DNA from: Peptoniphilus equinus
GTDB taxonomy: Bacteria; Bacillota; Clostridia; Tissierellales; Peptoniphilaceae
DNA length: 64,000 bases
Direction: 5' to 3'
Assembly (NCBI RefSeq): GCF_027921445.1
Contig: NZ_CP115667.1
Coordinates: forward strand, 1,178,001-1,242,000
Shown here: in pieces, positions 1-8,398 of the stretch
Layout: every line of letters starts with the position of its first letter
Position numbering within the stretch: the stretch's first letter is position 1
The notes under the pieces: generated by a model
Told to the model about the DNA's origin: nothing
The model's input: the letters and a program-made list of their open reading frames with translations, nothing else
Database searches by the model: none
Position numbers and translations under genes: made by a program

Positions 1-359
1 TTTTGCCTTGAGCGTGCAGCCTCATATTTTTCGTTCGAATCTTTTAAAAATTTGGAGAGCTTATCCTCAAATGAAAGGTCTTTTTTCTCAGGTTTCGTCA
101 ACGTCACCTCAACGGGTTTCGTCGTTTTGGGAAGTGCTTCTTTTATGGATAAATCAATTTTCCCGTCTTTCATAGACAGCACCTTGACCTGGACTTTTTG
201 ACCCTTTTCCAAATGGTCACTTACCTTTTCCACATAAGAGTCTGAAATTTGTGAGATGTGTACCAATCCGCTCTTGTCCTCCGGCAGATTGATAAACGCA
301 CCAAACTTCATAATATTGGATACTTCCCCTTCAACAATTTGGCCGACAGCTAGTGCCAT
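1..359 (-). CDS. S1-domain RNA-binding protein, YabR-like (3' end cut by window)
   Basis: The gene starts with ATG at 359 and runs off the left edge, so 119 codons are visible and the C-terminus is missing. Residues about 4-72 form an S1 OB-fold (VGQIVEGEVSNI, GAFINL, GLVHISQIS, VKVLSMKDGKIDLSIK), followed by a charged lysine-rich segment. S1 proteins of this kind bind RNA or ribosomes; the exact role of YabR is not settled. The start codon shares a base with the stop of divIC (TAATG), which points to translational coupling. In B. subtilis yabR also follows divIC, which supports the assignment. The family is clear from the sequence; the function is only general. Confidence 0.85.
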   Translation of the reverse strand, partial: MALAVGQIVEGEVSNIMKFGAFINLPEDKSGLVHISQISDSYVEKVSDHLEKGQKVQVKVLSMKDGKIDLSIKEALPKTTKPVEVTLTKPEKKDLSFEDKLSKFLKDSNEKYEAARSRQ

Positions 360-667
360 TAACTATTTCCCTCCTGATCCTTTCTCATATCATTTTTAGC
401 TCTATCTATGTAGACAATCTCTCTTGGCTTAACCATGCCCAAATCTTCTCGTGCCACTTTTTCGACAAACTCCAGGGAGTCCTTTTCCCCAATTTCCTTT
501 TCCAATTGGGCGATCTCCTGCTTCAAAGCTTGGGCTTCAGCCTTAACTTCTGCAAGCTCCTGTATTTTTTCATTTTTCTCCCGAGATATCACACTGAAAT
601 TATAAGCGCCATAAATGACAACCAAGGTGATAATCACAAGATAAACGATTGGCGTTCTACGTCGCAC
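359..667 (-). CDS. divIC: septum formation initiator, DivIC/FtsB family
   Basis: This 102-residue protein has a short basic N-terminus, one membrane segment at about residues 8-28 (IVYLVIITLVVIYGAY) and then a coiled coil rich in Glu, Lys and Gln (about 30-65). That is the layout of DivIC/FtsB bitopic division proteins, which join FtsL and DivIB/FtsQ at the septum to control peptidoglycan synthesis. The tail KVAREDLGMVKPREIVYI is typical of the family. The start is GTG, chosen because GGAGG lies just upstream. It sits 13 bp after rqcP; in sporulating relatives yabP and yabQ lie in that gap. Confidence 0.9.
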   Translation of the reverse strand: MRRRTPIVYLVIITLVVIYGAYNFSVISREKNEKIQELAEVKAEAQALKQEIAQLEKEIGEKDSLEFVEKVAREDLGMVKPREIVYIDRAKNDMRKDQEGNS

Positions 668-680
668 AAAAACCTCCGGA

Positions 681-923
681 TTAATCTAAAATCTTGTAGA
701 GACTGTCCGCCTCATCTTTTTTCACATGGTCTTTAATATCCAGCACTTCAATCCGTCGTGTTGATGTGCCGAACTCAATGGTTAAAAGGTCGCCCGCCTC
801 AACCTCCGCAGAAGGCTTGGCCACTTTCCCGTTGATGGTAATGTGTCCTCCTTCCGCCGCCATCTTGGCGACACTGCGGCGGACAATAATTCGGGACACT
901 TTTAAAAATTTATCAAGTCGCAT
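681..923 (-). CDS. rqcP: S4-domain RNA-binding protein RqcP (YabO/Hsp15 family)
   Basis: This 80-residue protein is almost entirely an S4 RNA-binding domain (MRLDKFLKVSRIIVRRS, ITINGKVAKPSAEVEAGDLL). In B. subtilis RqcP (YabO) works with RqcH on stalled 50S subunits to add C-terminal alanine tails. Size and position before divIC match YabO. No Shine-Dalgarno sequence is visible: the ATG follows directly on the U-tract of the hup terminator hairpin (922-949), so its translation may be weak or depend on RNA structure. Family assignment is firm; the ribosome-rescue role is taken from the B. subtilis orthologue. Confidence 0.9.
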   Translation of the reverse strand: MRLDKFLKVSRIIVRRSVAKMAAEGGHITINGKVAKPSAEVEAGDLLTIEFGTSTRRIEVLDIKDHVKKDEADSLYKILD

Positions 924-949
924 AATAAAAATGGGAGCTACGCTCCCAA
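922..949 (-). terminator. intrinsic terminator after hup, touching the rqcP start
   Basis: On the minus strand a perfect 7-bp stem (TGGGAGC/GCTCCCA, 3-nt loop) is followed by TTTTTATT and then directly by the rqcP ATG. It starts five bases after the hup stop codon. Confidence 0.75.
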
Positions 950-953
950 AGAT

Positions 954-1241
954 TTACTTGTTGTTTTTATTTACAGCTTCTTTAAGAGCTTTTCCAGCGC
1001 GGAATACTGGAGCATTGGATTTAGGAATCTTGATAACTTCTTCAGGATTTCTTGGGTTTCTGCCTTCTCTTGCTTTTCTTTCTCTCACTTCGAAGGTACC
1101 GAAGCCGACAAGTTGAACTTTTTCGCCATCAAGTAATGCTTCTTGTACAGATTCTAAAAAGGCATTTAATGCCATTTCAGCGTCTTTTTTCTTAAGATTG
1201 CTCTTTTCTGAAATGCTTGCTACTAATTCTGATTTGTTCAC
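954..1241 (-). CDS. hup: DNA-binding protein HU
   Basis: A 95-residue HU/IHF-family protein. The start is GTG at 1241, chosen over an upstream ATG at 1268 because a perfect AAGGAGGA lies five bases before it and MNKSEL is the family's usual beginning. The conserved arm motif GRNPRN is present, followed by PKSNAPVFRAGKALKEAV. HU dimers bend and compact DNA. The gene is inserted between the yabN-like gene and rqcP, an order I recall from clostridia, whereas B. subtilis keeps hbs elsewhere. It has its own probable -10 box at 1301-1306 and its own terminator, so it can be expressed independently of the operon. Confidence 0.97.
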   Translation of the reverse strand: MNKSELVASISEKSNLKKKDAEMALNAFLESVQEALLDGEKVQLVGFGTFEVRERKAREGRNPRNPEEVIKIPKSNAPVFRAGKALKEAVNKNNK

Positions 1242-1300
1242 AATAATCCTCCTTGTATGTCTTGTCAAATTTAAGTTCTACTCTGAATAAGACTACAGTT

Positions 1301-1306
1301 ATTATA
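1301..1306 (-). promoter_or_regulatory. probable -10 box for hup
   Basis: TATAAT lies on the minus strand about 60 bp before the hup start, in the gap after the yabN-like gene. No convincing -35 is seen at 16-18 bp. Confidence 0.45.
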
Positions 1307-1354
1307 CCTTATGCATCGGTATCTTTCTAGCAAAATCTTTAAAAAAATGGCTAT

Positions 1355-2182
1355 TTATGGGATTTTTCTCGAAAGTAGATCCCAACTTTCGCTGAGAAAT
1401 TGCTCGCCCGTCCGGTCCATTTCCACAAGCTCCACAAGCGCTTTTAGAAAGCTGTCTTCAATGCTGTCTCCCAAAGCGGCTTTCACGACTTGTGGATTGC
1501 TTTCTTTTAACTTGCCAATAAGGCTTCCGAGAGTAGTGCCGCCGGACTTCGGTACAACGAGCACGCAGCGATGGTTGTAATCCTGTCTGTCAATGAGATA
1601 TATCGGCAGTTTTTTGACTTCCTCCGTCTCGAGTCCCGCATCTCTCACATAGTAGACTTCATAGTCATCCGAATAGATTTCACTTAGGGCGAGCTTCATC
1701 GCCACCGCCGTACGCAGATTATAGACCTGAGTAATGCAGATGTCCATTCGAGGATCCACCTGCTCCGGTGTAAAGTCGTCGCCGTCGATAAGAATAAATC
1801 CTTTGGACGGATCGATGTGTACGGCGTTAAAGACCGGTTCCAAAAAGCTTACCCCCGCTACGAGATGGAGCGCCACACCTTCCTCGATGAGGAGACGTAC
1901 GGTTTTTTCCGCTACCATGGGCGAACCCGGCACAAAGTAGTTGACCGTAGCATCGCGCCCCGCCTCAATCAAGCGCTCAACAATGGTACGATAGACGCTG
2001 TCGAAATCCTCCATGGTCTCATAGAGATCATCGAAGGTTTCAAAAGGATGTCCGCTAAATGCGTCGATAGCGCCCACTTTATCCGTCCGTAAAAAATTTT
2101 TATTGTCATCTTCAATGTATCGCGTGGCTTCAACAGTGAGGCCCAGACCGTCTGTCGCGCCAAGTCCAATAATATTAATCAT
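1355..2182 (-). CDS. YabN-like tetrapyrrole-methylase-domain protein without MazG domain
   Basis: 275 residues. The first ~215 resemble the SAM-dependent tetrapyrrole (corrin/porphyrin) methylase domain of YabN: MINIIGLGATDGLGLTVEA at the N-terminus, VNYFVPGSPMVAEKTVRLL and LHLVAGVSFLEP in the middle. Classical YabN carries a C-terminal MazG nucleotide pyrophosphohydrolase of more than 200 residues. Here only ~60 residues follow, and I see no MazG EExxE pattern. The position, between the PpiC lipoprotein/mfd and hup, matches yabN. The real substrate of the methylase-like domain is unknown. Its Shine-Dalgarno AAGGAGG (2205-2211) is separated from the ATG by a 6-bp hairpin. Confidence 0.75.
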   Translation of the reverse strand: MINIIGLGATDGLGLTVEATRYIEDDNKNFLRTDKVGAIDAFSGHPFETFDDLYETMEDFDSVYRTIVERLIEAGRDATVNYFVPGSPMVAEKTVRLLIEEGVALHLVAGVSFLEPVFNAVHIDPSKGFILIDGDDFTPEQVDPRMDICITQVYNLRTAVAMKLALSEIYSDDYEVYYVRDAGLETEEVKKLPIYLIDRQDYNHRCVLVVPKSGGTTLGSLIGKLKESNPQVVKAALGDSIEDSFLKALVELVEMDRTGEQFLSESWDLLSRKIP

Positions 2183-2211
2183 AAATAAAGCGCCCGCAGG
2201 CGCTCCTCCTT
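2183..2211 (-). promoter_or_regulatory. Shine-Dalgarno and start codon of the yabN-like gene separated by a hairpin
   Basis: On the minus strand AAGGAGG (2211-2205) is followed immediately by AGCGCC-TGCG-GGCGCT (2204-2189) and then TTATTT before the ATG. Linear spacing is 22 nt, but 6 nt if the stem is folded. The hairpin plus its U-rich tail could also act as a weak terminator for the upstream lipoprotein gene. Confidence 0.65.
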
Positions 2212-2222
2212 ATAGTATTGAC

Positions 2223-3350
2223 TTATTTTACATTATTCTCAGCCGTCTTGTCTGCCGGTGTCCCTTGCTCGGAAGCGGCGGCATTATTCGGATCGGTTTT
2301 AGCATTTTGTTCTGCGGCTTGTTGAGCTGCCTGTTGTTCCGCTTGTTTTAAAGAATCTAGCGTTTCCTTTGGCAATTGCAGTTCTGCAGGAATTTCCACC
2401 GCCTCTTTATAGTCTACATACTTGTCAATCTTCGCATCTTTTTGAAGCTTTTCAATGTACGTATTAAACTTTTCTTGAACCACAGCTTGTTCAACTTTGG
2501 CTTTCACTTCATCAAAAGGTTTGATTTGGAAGTCGTTAAGTTTGATAATATGATAACCGAACTGGGATTTGACCGGATCAGAGTACTCGCCTTTTTTCAG
2601 TGTCGGCAATACCTCTTCGAATTCCGTCACCATGGTACCGGCTTCAAACGAGCCTAACTTTCCACCCTTTTCCGCACTGCCGGGATCGGTGGAGTTTTCT
2701 TTTGCCATTTGTGCAAAATCCGCGCCTTTGTCCAATTCTTTCTTCAGTTTGTTGGCTGCATCTACATCATCAACCAAAATATGATCGGCATCAGCGACAA
2801 AAAAGTCATTTTGATGTTCGTCGTAATACGTCTTCATTTCCTCTTCAGTTGGCTTAAGTTCTTCCTGTAATTTTTGAGTGTACCGACTCATAAGATCTGC
2901 ATTGACAAAGTATTCTTTATAGAACGCTTCGTTGGCACCGGTAGTCTTGAGTTGTTGATCAAAATTTTCCTGACCGCCAACTTGCTCTTTAATCTTTGCC
3001 AGTTCCTCTTCAGCTTTCTTTTCATCCGGCTCAATGCCTTTGGTCTTGGCATCTTGTTTGATTAAGTTGATTTGAACCAAATCGTTCAGCACATTTTCCT
3101 TTACCACTTCATCAATGGTACGAGAAGGATCGTTAGGTGCTTTTTCATCAAACACATCGGTAGAGCCGCCGCGAAGCATTAAATTGTTCCGCTGAGAGGC
3201 ATAGTTCTTCACAAATTCTTCCATCGGAATGTCCACACCGTTAACGGTTGCGGCCACGCCTTCTTTCTTTTGTTGACAACCCACTGTAATTAAAAGTGCT
3301 GAAAGGCTCACACCCAGCACAGCTTTTTTTAGATTCATTTTCAAATTCAC
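2223..3350 (-). CDS. PpiC-type peptidyl-prolyl isomerase lipoprotein (PrsA/SurA-like)
   Basis: A 375-residue exported foldase. The N-terminus is basic, then hydrophobic (AVLGVSLSALLITVGC) and ends in a probable lipobox cysteine at about residue 25. A SurA_N-like helical part follows, then a parvulin domain (about residues 185-275: ADHILV, FAQMAKENSTDPGSAEKGG, GSFEAGTMV, SQFGYHIIKL). The C-terminal ~60 residues are Gln/Ala-rich. Such lipoproteins help secreted proteins fold outside the membrane. The GTG start is preferred because AAAGGA lies nine bases upstream; an in-frame ATG four codons later is too far from it. The gene follows mfd by 47 bp. The lipobox (TVGC) is not ideal. Confidence 0.85.
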   Translation of the reverse strand: MNLKMNLKKAVLGVSLSALLITVGCQQKKEGVAATVNGVDIPMEEFVKNYASQRNNLMLRGGSTDVFDEKAPNDPSRTIDEVVKENVLNDLVQINLIKQDAKTKGIEPDEKKAEEELAKIKEQVGGQENFDQQLKTTGANEAFYKEYFVNADLMSRYTQKLQEELKPTEEEMKTYYDEHQNDFFVADADHILVDDVDAANKLKKELDKGADFAQMAKENSTDPGSAEKGGKLGSFEAGTMVTEFEEVLPTLKKGEYSDPVKSQFGYHIIKLNDFQIKPFDEVKAKVEQAVVQEKFNTYIEKLQKDAKIDKYVDYKEAVEIPAELQLPKETLDSLKQAEQQAAQQAAEQNAKTDPNNAAASEQGTPADKTAENNVK

Positions 3351-3397
3351 GATAGTCCGTCCTTTCTGATGTTTACTCTCTTATTATACATGGAAAA

Positions 3398-6300
3398 TTA
3401 GGTTTTGGGATAGTTTTTGTGAGTTTTTACCAATTCTGTGATTTTTCTTAAGCTGTCCAACGGATTTTTTAAATGCTTCATGGTAAAACCCGGTTGTGCA
3501 CCTAACTCAAAAGTGGTATGACGATGAAGGTCCTGCATGTCGGCGATGAGTTCCAAACTTGGCAGTTCCCGAAGCTTGATCTCAAACGTATCGTCACGCT
3601 GAGTAATCGAAAGAATCCCTCCCTGCTGGGCAACATTTCGAATGAGGGCGATATCCATAAGGTTGGAGACCGATTCAGGCGGATCGCCGTAACGATCAAT
3701 GAGCTCATCGATGAGATCGCTATAGTCCTCTTCGCCTAGAATAGCTGCGATCTTCTTATAGACTTCCAAGCGCTGCTCGTCATCTTCAATATAGTCATTC
3801 GGTATATAGGAATCCACTTTCACATCAATTTGGGTGTCATCCTCATCCTGAGATGCAATGCCCTTGCGCTTGTCGACGGCTTTCTTTAAATATTTAATAT
3901 AAAGATCGTAGCCGATGGAGTTAATGTGCCCGGACTGACGAGACCCCAAAAGAGATCCCGAGCCTCTAATTTCCAAATCCTTCAACGCCAATTTATATCC
4001 GGAGCCGAACTCGGTGAAGTCTTTAATAGACTTCAATCGCTTGGTTGCCACTTCAGTAAGAGACACTTGGGGTTCGTAGGTAAAGTAGGCATAAGCAATT
4101 CGGTTCGTCCGTCCCACACGTCCCCGTAACTGATAGAGCTGAGAGAGACCGAGGCGATTGGATTCTGTCACGATAATGGTGTTGGCATTTTGCACATCCA
4201 GACCGGTCTCAATGATGGTGGAGCAAACCAGCACATCGTAATCGCCGCGAATAAACCCGAGAAAGGTGTCTTCCAGTTGGCGCTCATTCATCTGCCCGTG
4301 GACCATGCCGAAGGATGCTTCAGGCACCAGATCGCGCAGCTCCGCCACTGTCAACTCCATATGAGAGACGCGATTGGTGACATAATAGACCTGACCGCCT
4401 CGTTCGATTTCGTTGAGGATGGCTTCCCGCACCAACATGGCGTTGTGCTCCACCACATACGTCTGTACCGGGAAACGCTCTTCCGGCGGCTCATCAATGA
4501 CAGACATATCCCGAATGCCGATCATGGACATCTGAAGTGTGCGAGGAATCGGTGTGGCTGTTAAGGTCAGGGTGTCCACCGATTGTTTGAGTTGCTTCAA
4601 CTTCTCTTTGTGACGCACTCCGAATCGCTGTTCTTCGTCAATAACCAAAAGACCCAGATCTTTAAACACCACGTCTTTTGAGAGGAGACGATGAGTCCCA
4701 ACGACCACATCCACAATGCCCGCCTTCAGATTCTCCAAATCTTGTTTGATGTCTTTGGCGCTGCGAAAGCGACTTAACAAGGCAACTTGAATAGGAAAAT
4801 CCGAAAAGCGTTCCATCATGGTGTTGTAGTGCTGCTCGGCTAAAATCGTTGTCGGCACTAAAAAGGCCACCTGTTTGCCGTCCATAACCGCTTTAAAAGC
4901 CGCCCGAAGGGCCACTTCCGTCTTGCCGTAACCCACATCGGCACACAGTAGACGATCCATCGGCTTCGGCAGCTCCATATCCGCTTTCACTTCATCAATC
5001 GCCTGGAGCTGCCCTGCTGTTTCCTCATAGATAAAACTGTCTTCAAAAGCCCCTTGCCATTCCGTATCCGGACTGAAAGGATACCCTTTAATCTGATCGC
5101 GCACAGCGTAGAGTTCAATGAGATCATCTGCCAAATCCTCGACATTCTGCTTCGCTTTTTGTTTGGTGCGGTTCCACTCCACAGAGTTCAGCTTGTTCAG
5201 CTTCGGAACTGCGCCCTCCCCTGCCACGTACTTATAAATAGACTCCAGGTTTTCAATAGGTACAAAAAGCTTATCTTCGCCGCGGTATTCCAGTACAATG
5301 TAATCTTTGGTCACGCCCTGGACTTCCATCCGGCGACTCCCCATATACTTGGCAATACCGTGAGCTTCATGAACCACATAATCGCCCACTTTTAAATCCT
5401 CGACATGAAGTTCCTTAGCTCGTTTGCGAGGCGACTTTTTAGCGTGGCGTTTGCCGTAGATTTCTCGTGTGCTCATCACGACATACTTTGCATCCGCCAA
5501 CTCAAACCCTTCGTGGATGGAACCCGGGAGCACCATCACCTCGGAGGAATGAAGCACGTCATCATAAGTCGTCATCAGCCGCGGCATCACACCGAATTCC
5601 CTGAGTGAGGCGCGCAGCTTCTCAGTCTTGTCCGCTTTGCCGCCGAAGATGAGCACTTTATAACCTCGACGGAGGTAATCTTTCAAATCTGATATAAAAA
5701 GCTGCATCCGACCGCGATAGTTGGTCGCCGACTTCATTCTTAAATTAATCGGCCGTCCCTCTCTAAAATACTTTTGAGAGACGGCAAGGGTATTTAAAGT
5801 GACCAGCGGTTTGAGTTCAGCCACAACTTCGCTCACAGGACGCTTCACCCGCTCGTGAACTTTCATCGCTTCCCCTCGAAGAATCAAGTCCGACAAATTG
5901 TTCAAAAATTGCGTCTCATTGGCCTCGGCATGTTCAATCGTCGGATTCGGTTCTTCAAAAATAATGAGGGGTGCCACCGGAAAATAATCCAACACCGTTG
6001 CCGTATACTTCGTGCTGACAAAAGGGAGTGTCAGATCCGTCTCAGGTATGGTGCCGCTCTGCAAATGCTCCAACAGCTTGGTAAACTTGACTTCGAGCCG
6101 CTCACGATCCGCACCTTCCAACTTGCTTTGTTTCAAAGCTTTGACAATGCCCGCCTCAGCTTCTGCCACCATCTCCGGAGTGAAGAGGACGTCCCGAGCA
6201 GGCATAATATCGCAGCGATGCAATGTCGTGAGAGAACGCTGGGTGCTGATGTCAAAAGTGCGAATAGAGTCCACTTCCACGTCGAAAAACTCAATGCGAT

Positions 6301-6841
6301 AGGGCACATCAGCATAGATATCCACAATACTGCCTCGAATGGCAAACTGTCCCGGACTTTCCACCTGAGTCATACGTTCATAACCCATGGTAATCAGCTG
6401 CGCTGCAACATGCTCCGTCACCTTGCCCGCTTCAAAAGACAAGATCGCATTTTTAAACGTCGAGAGTGCACTGAGACGATCTTGCAAGCTGCCCAAGGTT
6501 ACCACGAGAAAATCCAATTTACCTGCCACAATGGCAAACAAGGTTTCAAGGCGCTCATAGGATAACTGTCTCGATCGGCTCAAGTCGCTGAATAAAAACA
6601 CATCTCGGGCCGTAAGCATCCCTGCCCGCTGTCCAATGCTTTCCAAATCCTCAACAATCTTTTTCGCTTTTAAACCGTCAGGTGCCACAATACAAATAGG
6701 CCCAAAGGATTTTAAACTGAGGGCAATATGCGCCGTGGCCGATGGTGCCGTGCCATAGAGATGAGCGTTCATCCCGCCGTTTATTGTGACATAGAGATCT
6801 TTAATTGCTTTTGTATTTAAAAAAGAGTGATCGAGTAACAT
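3398..6841 (-). CDS. mfd: transcription-repair coupling factor Mfd
   Basis: 1147 residues, normal for Mfd, which releases RNA polymerase stalled at DNA lesions and recruits UvrA. In order: UvrB-like N-terminal part, RNA-polymerase-interacting (CarD-like) domain around residues 480-570 (LKVGDYVVHEAHGIAKYMG), the RecG-like motor with Walker A GYGKTE and Walker B DEEQRFG, TATPIPRTLQMS, helicase motifs including QLRGRVGR, and the C-terminal TRCF domain. ATG is preceded by AGGAG. It lies 41 bp after pth, as in many Firmicutes. Confidence 0.98.
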   Translation of the reverse strand: MLLDHSFLNTKAIKDLYVTINGGMNAHLYGTAPSATAHIALSLKSFGPICIVAPDGLKAKKIVEDLESIGQRAGMLTARDVFLFSDLSRSRQLSYERLETLFAIVAGKLDFLVVTLGSLQDRLSALSTFKNAILSFEAGKVTEHVAAQLITMGYERMTQVESPGQFAIRGSIVDIYADVPYRIEFFDVEVDSIRTFDISTQRSLTTLHRCDIMPARDVLFTPEMVAEAEAGIVKALKQSKLEGADRERLEVKFTKLLEHLQSGTIPETDLTLPFVSTKYTATVLDYFPVAPLIIFEEPNPTIEHAEANETQFLNNLSDLILRGEAMKVHERVKRPVSEVVAELKPLVTLNTLAVSQKYFREGRPINLRMKSATNYRGRMQLFISDLKDYLRRGYKVLIFGGKADKTEKLRASLREFGVMPRLMTTYDDVLHSSEVMVLPGSIHEGFELADAKYVVMSTREIYGKRHAKKSPRKRAKELHVEDLKVGDYVVHEAHGIAKYMGSRRMEVQGVTKDYIVLEYRGEDKLFVPIENLESIYKYVAGEGAVPKLNKLNSVEWNRTKQKAKQNVEDLADDLIELYAVRDQIKGYPFSPDTEWQGAFEDSFIYEETAGQLQAIDEVKADMELPKPMDRLLCADVGYGKTEVALRAAFKAVMDGKQVAFLVPTTILAEQHYNTMMERFSDFPIQVALLSRFRSAKDIKQDLENLKAGIVDVVVGTHRLLSKDVVFKDLGLLVIDEEQRFGVRHKEKLKQLKQSVDTLTLTATPIPRTLQMSMIGIRDMSVIDEPPEERFPVQTYVVEHNAMLVREAILNEIERGGQVYYVTNRVSHMELTVAELRDLVPEASFGMVHGQMNERQLEDTFLGFIRGDYDVLVCSTIIETGLDVQNANTIIVTESNRLGLSQLYQLRGRVGRTNRIAYAYFTYEPQVSLTEVATKRLKSIKDFTEFGSGYKLALKDLEIRGSGSLLGSRQSGHINSIGYDLYIKYLKKAVDKRKGIASQDEDDTQIDVKVDSYIPNDYIEDDEQRLEVYKKIAAILGEEDYSDLIDELIDRYGDPPESVSNLMDIALIRNVAQQGGILSITQRDDTFEIKLRELPSLELIADMQDLHRHTTFELGAQPGFTMKHLKNPLDSLRKITELVKTHKNYPKT

Positions 6842-6854
6842 AATCTCCTATCTA

Positions 6855-6884
6855 AAAAGAGTAAAACCCGAGAGACCCCGGGTT
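6855..6884 (-). terminator. weak hairpin between pth and mfd
   Basis: AACCCG/CGGGTT with an 8-nt loop is followed on the minus strand by TTTTACTCTTTTT. The pth stop codon lies at the base of the stem. It may act as a partial terminator that lowers mfd relative to pth. Confidence 0.4.
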
Positions 6885-7443
6885 ACCCATTGTATTTATT
6901 CATTGCGGACTCTGCGCCGTGTTCAATAAATTCCATTGCACTGTCGCAGGCACGCTCGATAGCCGCCTCAATATACTTGCCATCGGCCTTTGGAAATCCG
7001 CTTAACACATATTCCGCCAAATCCCAGTGATTTTCGTTGTTGCCAACACCCACTTTCAGACGGGCAAAGTGATCATCCTGCAAGTGGTAGATAATGGACT
7101 TCAGACCGTTGTGCGTCCCTGCCGAACCCTTGGCTTTCATCTTGATCGTGTACGGCACGATGTCAATGTCGTCCACAATCACCAAAAGCTCATCGATGGC
7201 CACTTTATAAAAACTCATAACTTCCCGCACGGATTCCCCGCTGTTGTTCATGTAGGTTTGGGGTTTCAAGAGGATCACCCGCTCACTTCCCACACGAATT
7301 TCGTCGTAGAGTCCTTTAAATTTAATCTTTTTCACCTTGGCGCCTAAACGGTCAGCCAAAGCATCAATAACATTAAAGCCGATATTGTGGCGGGTGTCTT
7401 CATAGTTGCGACCGGGGTTTCCCAGTCCGACAATAATTTTCAT
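6883..7443 (-). CDS. pth: peptidyl-tRNA hydrolase
   Basis: 186 residues, full length. It recycles tRNA by cleaving peptidyl-tRNA released from ribosomes. The signature GLGNPGRNYEDTRHNIGF contains the catalytic His; KPQTYMNNSG and VVDDIDI with the conserved Asn and Asp are also present. Its ATG shares one base with the prs stop codon (TAATG). The order glmU-prs-pth-mfd is the common Firmicute one, without the L25 gene (ctc) that often sits between prs and pth. Confidence 0.98.
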   Translation of the reverse strand: MKIIVGLGNPGRNYEDTRHNIGFNVIDALADRLGAKVKKIKFKGLYDEIRVGSERVILLKPQTYMNNSGESVREVMSFYKVAIDELLVIVDDIDIVPYTIKMKAKGSAGTHNGLKSIIYHLQDDHFARLKVGVGNNENHWDLAEYVLSGFPKADGKYIEAAIERACDSAMEFIEHGAESAMNKYNG

Positions 7444-8390
7444 TATTTAAACATGGTGCTTACTGAAGTATTGGCGTTAATCCGTCGAATAGCTTCAGCA
7501 AGAAGGTGTGCCACGGAGACCACATGAAGTTTGTCAAACTGCTTTTCTTCCGGAATGGCAATCGTATCGGTGATGACAAACTCTTCCATGACACTGTTTT
7601 GAAGCCGTTCAACAGCAGGACCGGACAGTACGCCGTGCGTCGCACAGCCGTAAACTTTTTTCGCACCCCGTTCCTGAAGCGCCTTGGCTGCTTGGCAGAT
7701 AGTACCTGCCGTGTCCACAATGTCATCAATTAAGATACAATTTTTATCTTGAATGTCACCGATAATATTCATGACTTCCGACACATTGGGACGCGGACGA
7801 CGTTTTTCAATAATGGCAATCGGCAAATTCAAATGGTTGGCAAAGCGCCGTGTACGAGTGACACCGCCCAAGTCCGGAGATACCACGACAAAGTCTTCAC
7901 CTTTGACAATGTCTTCAAAATATTCCGCAAGGGTCGGTACAGCATTTAAATGATCCACAGGAATATCGAAGTAACCTTGAATTTGACCGGCGTGAAGGTC
8001 CATAGCTACAACGCGATTTGCCCCTGCCACGGTCAAAAGATCCGCAACCAGTTTGGCAGTGATTGGCTCGCGAGCTTTGGTTTTACGGTCTTGTCGGGCA
8101 TAGCCATAGTATGGCAAGACCACGTTGATACGCCCTGCAGAAGCCCGCTTCAATGCATCCAACAAAATCAACGTCTCCATAAGGTTATTGTTCACAGGAT
8201 TGGATGTTGACTGCACGATATAGACATCCTTGCCCCGTACGGTTTCGGCAATATCAATGGCAATTTCACCATCAGAAAAAGTTTTAACTTCACATTCCGC
8301 CCGCTTAATACCGAGCTCTTTACAGATATCATCAACCAACTTAATGTTTGAGTTGCCTGTGAAAACTTGAATATCCCCTGATTTTGACAT
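7443..8390 (-). CDS. prs: ribose-phosphate pyrophosphokinase
   Basis: 315 residues. It makes PRPP from ribose 5-phosphate and ATP for nucleotide, His and Trp synthesis. The start at 8390 is chosen over an ATG 12 codons upstream because AGGAGGT lies three bases before it and [15 protein letters not shown] is the expected beginning. Conserved parts: [10 protein letters not shown] (ATP binding), [15 protein letters not shown], and the PRPP loop [13 protein letters not shown]. The Shine-Dalgarno overlaps the end of glmU, which supplies UDP-GlcNAc. Confidence 0.98.
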   Translation of the reverse strand: MSKSGDIQVFTGNSNIKLVDDICKELGIKRAECEVKTFSDGEIAIDIAETVRGKDVYIVQSTSNPVNNNLMETLILLDALKRASAGRINVVLPYYGYARQDRKTKAREPITAKLVADLLTVAGANRVVAMDLHAGQIQGYFDIPVDHLNAVPTLAEYFEDIVKGEDFVVVSPDLGGVTRTRRFANHLNLPIAIIEKRRPRPNVSEVMNIIGDIQDKNCILIDDIVDTAGTICQAAKALQERGAKKVYGCATHGVLSGPAVERLQNSVMEEFVITDTIAIPEEKQFDKLHVVSVAHLLAEAIRRINANTSVSTMFK

Positions 8391-8398
8391 ACTACCTC

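Noticed and set aside
5855-6565. A 236-codon plus-strand frame opposite mfd
   Set aside because: Antisense shadow; mfd is full length with all motifs on the other strand.
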